From positions 24,120,987 through 24,184,986 of the forward strand of contig CP136063.1 in NCBI GenBank assembly GCA_032622095.1: a stretch of DNA of 64,000 bases. Direction: 5' to 3'. Positions 58,481-64,000 of this stretch are shown one piece after another (position 1 is the first letter of the stretch; every line of letters begins with the position of its first letter). This DNA is from Siphonodentalium dalli (lineage: Eukaryota > Mollusca > Scaphopoda > Gadilida > Siphonodentaliidae). The notes under the pieces were generated by a model. The model did not search any database. It was not told the DNA's origin and was given only the letters and a program-made list of their open reading frames with translations. The translations under genes were made by a program, and so were the position numbers.

Positions 58481-59095
58481 TATGTGTGTGATGTAATGAC
58501 ATGTAATATATGTAATATATCATAATATCATTCCCAGACAACTGGTATATGTTGGAATTATGGACACCACTTTGTCAGAAGTTAATATATAATGGAACTT
58601 CATTTCTGCCTAAATGTATTATATACCGGTATGAGTACTGATATGCCCTATATTTTAGGCTATAAACTACAACAAACATGAAGTTCCAGGCACCACGACC
58701 ATATGCACAGTGGGAATAACTGTAGGGCCTATACTTATATTGTATCACCTGCTTGTGTCTTATATTTGACCTATATATGCCTACATTTATATATGCTGAA
58801 CAGTTTATTATCTTACAGTATTTAGCATCAGTGCCTTAGACCAAATAATAGTCTTCTCGGAAATATCAGGCCTCAAGTGGTACATTTTATTCGGATGGAG
58901 TGAGTATTCTCCTTTATTTAGACCAAATAAATCGTGTACATGTACGGTATCATCTTATTTGACGATTTCATCCGTGTAGATGCTAATGATACAAGCTGTG
59001 AAGCTAGCATACTGTGAATACGTTTGTTATTTATATGTACTACATGTATATATGTTTCATTAAAACCACACACCCAAGTTGACTCAACATGTATA
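58481..59095. other. non-coding, no feature recognised
   Basis: AT-rich sequence between the MITE and the second block of 165-bp repeats. No gene supported. Confidence 0.45.
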
Positions 59096-59099
59096 TATA

Positions 59100-59665
59100 G
59101 CCCATGTTTGGTCGGATCTTCATGAAATTTGTCATGGATGTTAACAATGACATGTAGATGGGAACGAGTCCTTTTGGGGTCATTCGGTCAAAAAACAGGG
59201 CCGCCAACAGTCATCTTGGGTTTTACTCTTTGCAATGACTAAATCCTTTGGCACAGGCTACAGATCGTACCTTTGGTCAGATAATTATGAAATTTGTCAT
59301 GGCTATTGACATTGACATGTAGATGGGAACGAGTCATTTTGGGGTCGTTTGACCAAAAACATCGCCACCAGCGGTCATCTTGGATTTCATAATTCAATCC
59401 ATTAGCACGGGCTACAGGTCGTATCTTTTGTCGGATCTTCATTAAATTTGTCATGGATGTTAAAATTGACATGTAGATGGGAAACGATTATTAGACGACT
59501 AAATCATTTGACACAGGCTACAGGTCGTATCTTGTGTCGGATCATCATGAAATTTGTGATGGATGTTAACAATGACATGTAAATGGGAAGGAGTTTTTTT
59601 GGGTCATTTGGCATCAAAAAACATGGCTGTCGTGGCCATCTTGGATTTTAATCTTTGCATAACTA
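59100..59665 (+). repeat. second block of the ~165-bp repeat
   Basis: About four units of the family at 53930-55675 (CATGAAATTTGTCATGGATG, GACATGTAGATGGGAACGAG), more diverged. The two blocks bracket 3.4 kb of other sequence, probably inserted later. Confidence 0.85.
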
Positions 59666-59886
59666 AGCCTTTCAACTTTCCACATTCCTAAACGCTCCAT
59701 TGACTGTAACACGTGAAATTATTCCCATTCCAAATTGAGCTACAGTGTCATAAATACATTTCAGTCAATTCACATTTTCAGCTTCATATACATGTAAACC
59801 AATTTCATCAGTGTTTTCTTCATTAAAGGAAATTGCAAATTCATCGTTGATTCCATCATATAAACATTTCATTATCAACTGGGTGG

Positions 59887-60084
59887 TTGCTCCATTACGT
59901 GTCACGTACGATCATATTAGTTGAAATGTATTTTGATGGTGACTACTTCAAAAATGATAGAAAAGTATTTGATGGTTTCATAGAAACTATGAGCCCTTAC
60001 GAAAAGAATCAGAAACATTACCCAAAACATGTATTTCACAAACTTGTAAGACTTACTGTGAATTTCAGTATTGATAAAATGTGA
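59887..60084 (+). other. short open frame, possible right-arm gene remnant
   Basis: 65 codons containing FDGDYFKNDRKVFDGF and KVRL-like basic residues toward the end, with AATAAA at 60255-60260 downstream. It lies where Polinton sequence should resume before R1. No family recognised; may be chance. Confidence 0.25.
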
Positions 60085-60330
60085 TCATTACCAATTGTTT
60101 AAATATGTTAAAATCACAATCATTTGTAAATATGTTGATTGTTAATGATGAAATGAGTTACCAAATGTAAATTATGTTCATTGCATTACCAATTATTGAT
60201 TGTAAATAAGATAATTTCATGATCAGTTGTAAATTTGTTGATTCTTAATTCAAAAATAAAAGTTATGTTGTTGAAAAACAGTCTTTTTTAATGATCGTCT
60301 TCGGCAATGTCGATGAAGATCTTAATTCAC

Positions 60331-60440
60331 CAAAAAAAGAAACACATTTGAAATATCATTTGGGAAAATTGGTAGAAAATCACAATGACGACGCCAACGA
60401 CGTCCGCGTGTTTTACATATAACAAAATCCCATTTAGAGC
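60331..60440 (+). promoter_or_regulatory. arm-gene promoter module of R1
   Basis: AAAGAAACACATTTGAAATA, TTTGGGAAAATTGGTAGAAAATC, ACAATGACGACGCCAACGAC, GTCCGCGTGTTTTACATATAA, in the same order as at L1-L3 on the other arm. It ends about 35 bp before the R1 ATG. Confidence 0.65.
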
Positions 60441-60456
60441 ATATCATTTATCCACG

Positions 60457-60851
60457 ATGGAATACCCTAAAACTGATCTTATGTCAGAGCCATCCTTGTA
60501 GTGGCTGCGAAGCCCATTGCGGTGTGGAAGGCCATTTCCTGGGCAATGTTTGGTACAGATGAAAAGTTATTTGAACTATTCGCTTTTGTCTGTGCAACTT
60601 GGGCTCGGAATCCTACACTGCTCAGTGGACAGGAGATAGAGTACATCGAATGGCTTGGGACAACAGATGTCTTACTCACGGTGTTTTGGAGAGAGAAAAA
60701 GCAATACAGATTCAGCGTATCCCCAGTGAGTAATGTGAGTATACCGAAAGGTATATTTCCATCTCTCATCGAGGGTTCGCTTGTGTTTCGGGCGTTCGAT
60801 CAAGAGGATGGATTTGAGTTCCTAAAGACCCCTTATCCACTTTTCTTGTGA
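60457..60851 (+). pseudogene. R1: right-arm gene of unknown function, frameshifted
   Basis: The ATG at 60457 (MEYPKTDLMSEPSL) is one frame away from the main open stretch, which ends at TGA 60849-60851. The body has KPIAVWKAISWAMFGTDEKL, ATWARNPTLLSGQEIEYIEW and FRAFDQEDGFEFLKTPYPLF, mostly helical with Trp-rich segments. No family recognised. It is the only gene next to the right terminus and shares promoter type and 3' signal with L1-L3. Confidence 0.55.
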
Positions 60852-60864
60852 TCTGACGTAAAAC

Positions 60865-60880
60865 GGTCCTTTTCAAGGCC
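60865..60880 (+). terminator. histone-type 3' stem-loop of R1, decayed
   Basis: GGTCCTTTTCAAGGCC followed by ACCCA, 14 nt after the R1 stop. Loop and flanks match the other copies; the stem has one wobble and one mismatch. The purine-rich downstream element is not clear. Confidence 0.6.
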
Positions 60881-60914
60881 ACCCAAAACCTGCTATAAGA
60901 TGGTTCTTGCATGT

Positions 60915-61468
60915 GCATTTTCACAGCACTATCGTCTTCGAATTTATTCGAAGACTTTCGCTTTTGTTAAAAATGCACTGGTAAAGTAGCACAATTTACC
61001 AATGCATCTATTTTTGCTCGGTATTATTCTAAGTTCAGTGTGTACAGCGAAGGGGGGCGCCCTTCGCTTACCACACTGCCATTAGAATCCGAGAACAAAT
61101 CGATATATTAGTAAATTGTGCTCTTTTCTGTCAAAAAAACCCCTTCGAAGCGCTCACCTTACTCTTTAGAATCTAACACAACCTCTGGATCGACCCTGGG
61201 CGGATCACTCTGCCCCCCCCCCCCTCGCTGGCTGTCACTCTGGCCCATGGGCCAGAAATTTCTGGCCCATGGGCCAGAGTGACAGCCCCGGGTAAACAAA
61301 CATGGGCCAGAAATTTCTAGGTCTGTCACTCTGGCTCATGGACCAGAGTGACGACGATCCCGGCCCTGGGCCGTCACTCTGGCCCACCCCCTCGCTCGTC
61401 GTCACTCTGGCCCATGGGCCAGAGTGACGACGAGCGAGGGGTAGGCCAGAGTGACAGCCAATACTACT
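60915..61468 (-). repeat. right terminal inverted repeat of copy 2
   Basis: Inverse of 30630-31215, ending CAATACTACT. Inner hairpins (AATTTATTCGAAGAC; GCGAAGGGGGGCGCCCTTCG) and outer palindrome arrays match the left end. It includes the long palindrome 61373-61456. Confidence 0.88.
61373..61456. repeat. 84-bp palindrome near the right terminus
   Basis: Arms of 42 bp centred on CCCATGGG (61414/61415) with one mismatched pair. It could extrude as a cruciform or fold as a hairpin in single-stranded form. It lies 12 bp from the element end. Confidence 0.85.
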
Positions 61469-61474
61469 AGCGCT
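61469..61474. other. right target-site duplication AGCGCT
   Basis: Immediately follows the right terminus and equals 30624-30629. Confidence 0.85.
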
Positions 61475-62231
61475 CACCCAGCATCCACAAATATGTTGCT
61501 TACATTCGACGAACCGTTGTGTACGGAGTGTAATTACAGATAATCACACAGGAAACAGGTTTTATGTGAATCTTATTTTGGTATGAATACCACGGAATCT
61601 ATGAACTAATTTCGATAAAACAATATTAATTAAAAGCCACAGCTACCCTCGTGAGTGGCTTAGCTTTGGTTCGTTATTGCGCTAGCGTATGATCATATTA
61701 GTTACGTTACGCACACGGTGTTCCCATATCGTATTGTTTCAGCTTTTCTCATCTCATCAAATTCATTCCTGCTGTGTCTCTGCTCGCTTGATTTCGTAAA
61801 GAAAATTCAACTTCGGTCTTCAGGTTCAACACAGTTCATGTTCAATCGACAGTTGGGCTACTGACGTAATGTAAATCAATGTAAACTTTTACAGACAACA
61901 CCGTTGACGATGGCGATGAAGTCTCAAGATTCCGGAAACAACCCACAACTTCAACTTCAAGTTCATGGAAATTAAAAAAATAAAAGAGCAAGTTCTGTGT
62001 TGCATGTAATCAGTAATGTTATGTCAACATGACCGCTTTCGCAGATTGCCCTGGCCTAATATTCTTTGTAGTCATTGTTTTAGCCACTTGTGCAATTTTT
62101 TTAGCCACTTTTGAAAACGTACTGTGGGGTACATTCGCACAATATGTAATACTATATAAACATTTATTAACTCAAGGTTATATAAGTCATACAATATACA
62201 CCGTCAACAAATTAATAGTAACGTTCAAAAT
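61475..62231. other. non-coding host flank
   Basis: No gene supported. The plus-strand ORF 62029-62397 overlaps the hAT remnant on the other strand and has no motif. Confidence 0.45.
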
Positions 62232-62507
62232 TCAAACATTGTTGAAACTCCTACGCGAATTCACATCGTTCCACTTTGTGAACGCAAGTTCGAAATCAAA
62301 CTCATCAATTGGAGGCCATTCAATTGATAGTTTCATGAGAATGTTCAAATATTCCACAGACAGTCTATTTTGTTGCTTCAATTTAATCAGATTCTGAGTA
62401 GAGAACGCTCGTTCGCGATAAACAGTTGACACTGGTACACAATACACAATTGCAGCTAAATTACTAACTATTGTTTGAGCACAATCCCATTGTTGCAATC
62501 GTTCCAT
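62232..62507 (-). pseudogene. hAT transposase C-terminal domain fragment
   Basis: 91 codons. The stretch CVPVSTVYRERAFSTQNLIK then KQQNRLSVEYLNILMKLSIE fits the hAT-family C-terminal dimerisation domain (PVSTxxxERxFSTxxxIKxxxRNRLSxExLxxLMxISIE), which holds transposase subunits together. The zinc finger and catalytic core are not found upstream, so this is a remnant. Confidence 0.75.
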
Positions 62508-64000
62508 AATTTTTGGTAAAGCACATCAATTCTCAAGGCCGGCTAAGGAATGGTTCAGTGATTATCCCATTGTTCGGCACACGCAACTCATAACAGACAA
62601 AGCGCACGGACGCTTCAAAGTGGGACCAGTATGTGATGTTTCTGACATATCTATTTACATTCAACGACAATAAGTTCATGTTAATTTCGTTGTTGGGCGT
62701 GGCTGACCGGCTATTGTGTCCAATTGCGGCCAGCGCACGGAGTGTCAAAACACGCTCAACGGCACATTTCCCGTTGATTGCATTATGTGGGATCAATTGT
62801 GCTCTAAGTCGGTAAGAACACGCGAATAGTTCTTTACCAGAATAAATCTCGTCTTCGACTCGATTGATTCTGGTAAAGAACAAGTATTGTGCTCTAACCA
62901 TTACGAAAGAGTTGTTTATTCCTGATCGCAAAGACATAAGTCACAAAACAGTCTGGAGTGGTATCAACACTTCCGAAGTAGTTGAACAAAACCCGAATGC
63001 GTTGGGCTATTCAAACTAATTGCTTCAAGCCTATACTGATTCACAATAGGGCGAGTCTCATTGTCCCACTGGTAACTGCATTGAAGTCAATGGAATGTGA
63101 GAAGCTATCACAAGTTTCTAATTGAGAATATATATTACTTCACTCTTTTGCAATCAGTTTAAAACCACCGTACAACAAAGCCCTTTTGTTACACAAGAAG
63201 CCGCTTCATAAATATTTGTTTACTCAATTGTGATAGCGTCTAAAGAATCCACATCTAAACGATCACTAAATAATTGCCCAGGGCAACCGACGCCCAACAG
63301 TATAGCTAATCGTACACATCGGCAATCTCGTCGCTTCTCGTCAACTCTCGCGAATAGCGTTAAGTCGTCTTGCGCTACGCCGGTTAATATTTTATTTTAC
63401 AATAAATCGGTCAAATCTTTTGTCATTTAGATCAACACGGAAAATGACTGTAGCAACCGACCGAACACAATTAAATTGCATGACCTATTTGATACAAATA
63501 ACAGAAAGATCATAATAAATCTATCAATATATCTAAAAAAGGCCCAAACACTAATGATCCACTCCTGAGGCTCAATGAAAAATCCCCACATCATACAACA
63601 TATAAACAGGGAATCGCCCCACAAACATCATATACCCCATTAATCATAAGATAGCATTATAAAACACACATATTTATATGAAAGCTCTCATACACATGTA
63701 CGGGTACACCCCCTGGATGATATCCATATTTTTTATTGGTAAATACTCTCTTCTGTGTATTCCCCATATTTGATATGTATTTGATATGTATGTATTTATG
63801 TTATTTTGTAATTGCAAATGAACACTCATAAATGTCACATTAGACGATGAGTTTACAACAATAAATTGAATTGAATTTGTTTTTGCCACCACCATATTTA
63901 TTTTAGCCACTTGGTATTATTTTTCGCAATTTGCTAAAATGGTTAGCGGCAGGGCGAACACTGTCCTGGAGTGGAGGCATTGTTCTCCAAATCCAAGTTT
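62508..64000. other. non-coding host flank
   Basis: AT-rich. ORF 62533-62937 (minus) lies upstream of the hAT remnant but shows no transposase motif. Nothing else is recognised apart from the small hairpin. Confidence 0.4.
62829..62881. repeat. 15-bp perfect inverted repeat
   Basis: GTTCTTTACCAGAAT and ATTCTGGTAAAGAAC separated by 23 bp. No function assigned. Confidence 0.7.

Larger units (their letters stand above)
30630..61468 (+). mobile_element. Polinton/Maverick copy 2, full length with inserts
   Basis: Begins AGTAGTATTG and ends CAATACTACT, with terminal inverted repeats of about 0.55 kb and a perfect 6-bp AGCGCT target duplication. The 5'-AG start is usual for Polintons. It encodes the full core set: protein-primed polymerase B, packaging ATPase, integrase, minor and major capsid proteins, protease, plus small virion proteins and five arm genes. 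The 30.8-kb span exceeds the usual 15-20 kb. Removing the 5.9-kb foldback insertion in the polymerase gene and the ~9 kb of repeats after the protease leaves about 16 kb, within the family range. Almost every gene has stops or frameshifts, so it is an old, inactive copy. Confidence 0.93.

Noticed and set aside
62533-62937. 134-codon minus ORF upstream of the hAT fragment
   Set aside because: It contains no hAT catalytic or zinc-finger motif and a plus-strand ORF overlaps it.

Overview
This window looks like gene-poor nuclear DNA of a marine invertebrate, perhaps a mollusc or other lophotrochozoan (low confidence). The reasons are that it is AT-rich and repeat-dense, carries C2H2 zinc-finger repeats, a hAT transposase remnant, several non-autonomous DNA transposons and a 65-bp satellite, and has no bacterial-style operons. 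Most of the recognisable coding potential belongs to two decayed copies of one Polinton/Maverick-type element, a virus-like self-synthesising transposon of the adintovirus/Polinton lineage.

Layout. 1-6.4 kb: host repeats (a 278-bp direct duplication, a ~320-bp tandem duplication, a polypurine minisatellite, a CA-rich tract). 6.41-15.65 kb: Polinton copy 1, lying in minus orientation and truncated inside a small basic core-protein gene, so integrase, capsid and protease genes are missing. Its intact terminus abuts a C2H2 zinc-finger array (15.66-16.46 kb). 16.5-30.6 kb: foldback elements, MITEs, a 65-bp satellite with a hairpin element inside it, and a minisatellite. 30.630-61.468 kb: Polinton copy 2 in plus orientation, bounded by ~0.55-kb terminal inverted repeats and a perfect 6-bp target duplication, AGCGCT. 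It is swollen by a 5.9-kb foldback insertion in its polymerase gene and by about 9 kb of repeats between protease and right terminus. 61.5-64 kb: host DNA with a hAT transposase fragment.

Gene order of the Polinton, from copy 2, using my own labels L1-L4 and R1 for unrecognised arm genes: TIR, L1(+), L2(-), L3(+), L4(-), protein-primed DNA polymerase B, a small F-box-like protein, packaging ATPase, two core-protein-like genes, a conserved Polinton protein, integrase with chromodomain, a membrane protein, penton-like minor capsid protein, small basic virion protein, double jelly-roll major capsid protein, Cys/His protein, adenain-type protease, R1(+), TIR. Genes from polymerase to protease share one strand and are nearly contiguous or overlapping. 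Nearly every gene carries stops or frameshifts, and the two copies have different lesions.

Most notable observation: the arm genes L1, L2, L3 and R1 end in a 16-nt stem-loop, GGCCCTTTTCAGGGCC, always on the sense strand. It is followed by ACCCA-like sequence and, for L1-L3, by a purine-rich AAAGA element about 14 nt downstream. This matches the replication-dependent histone mRNA 3' end signal (stem-loop plus histone downstream element). The same four genes share a ~70-bp promoter module with TGACGT motifs. L4 and the polymerase gene instead share a different, palindromic bidirectional promoter, and L4 ends with AATAAA. This suggests a virus-like element that uses host histone-type, S-phase-linked mRNA 3' processing for one gene class.
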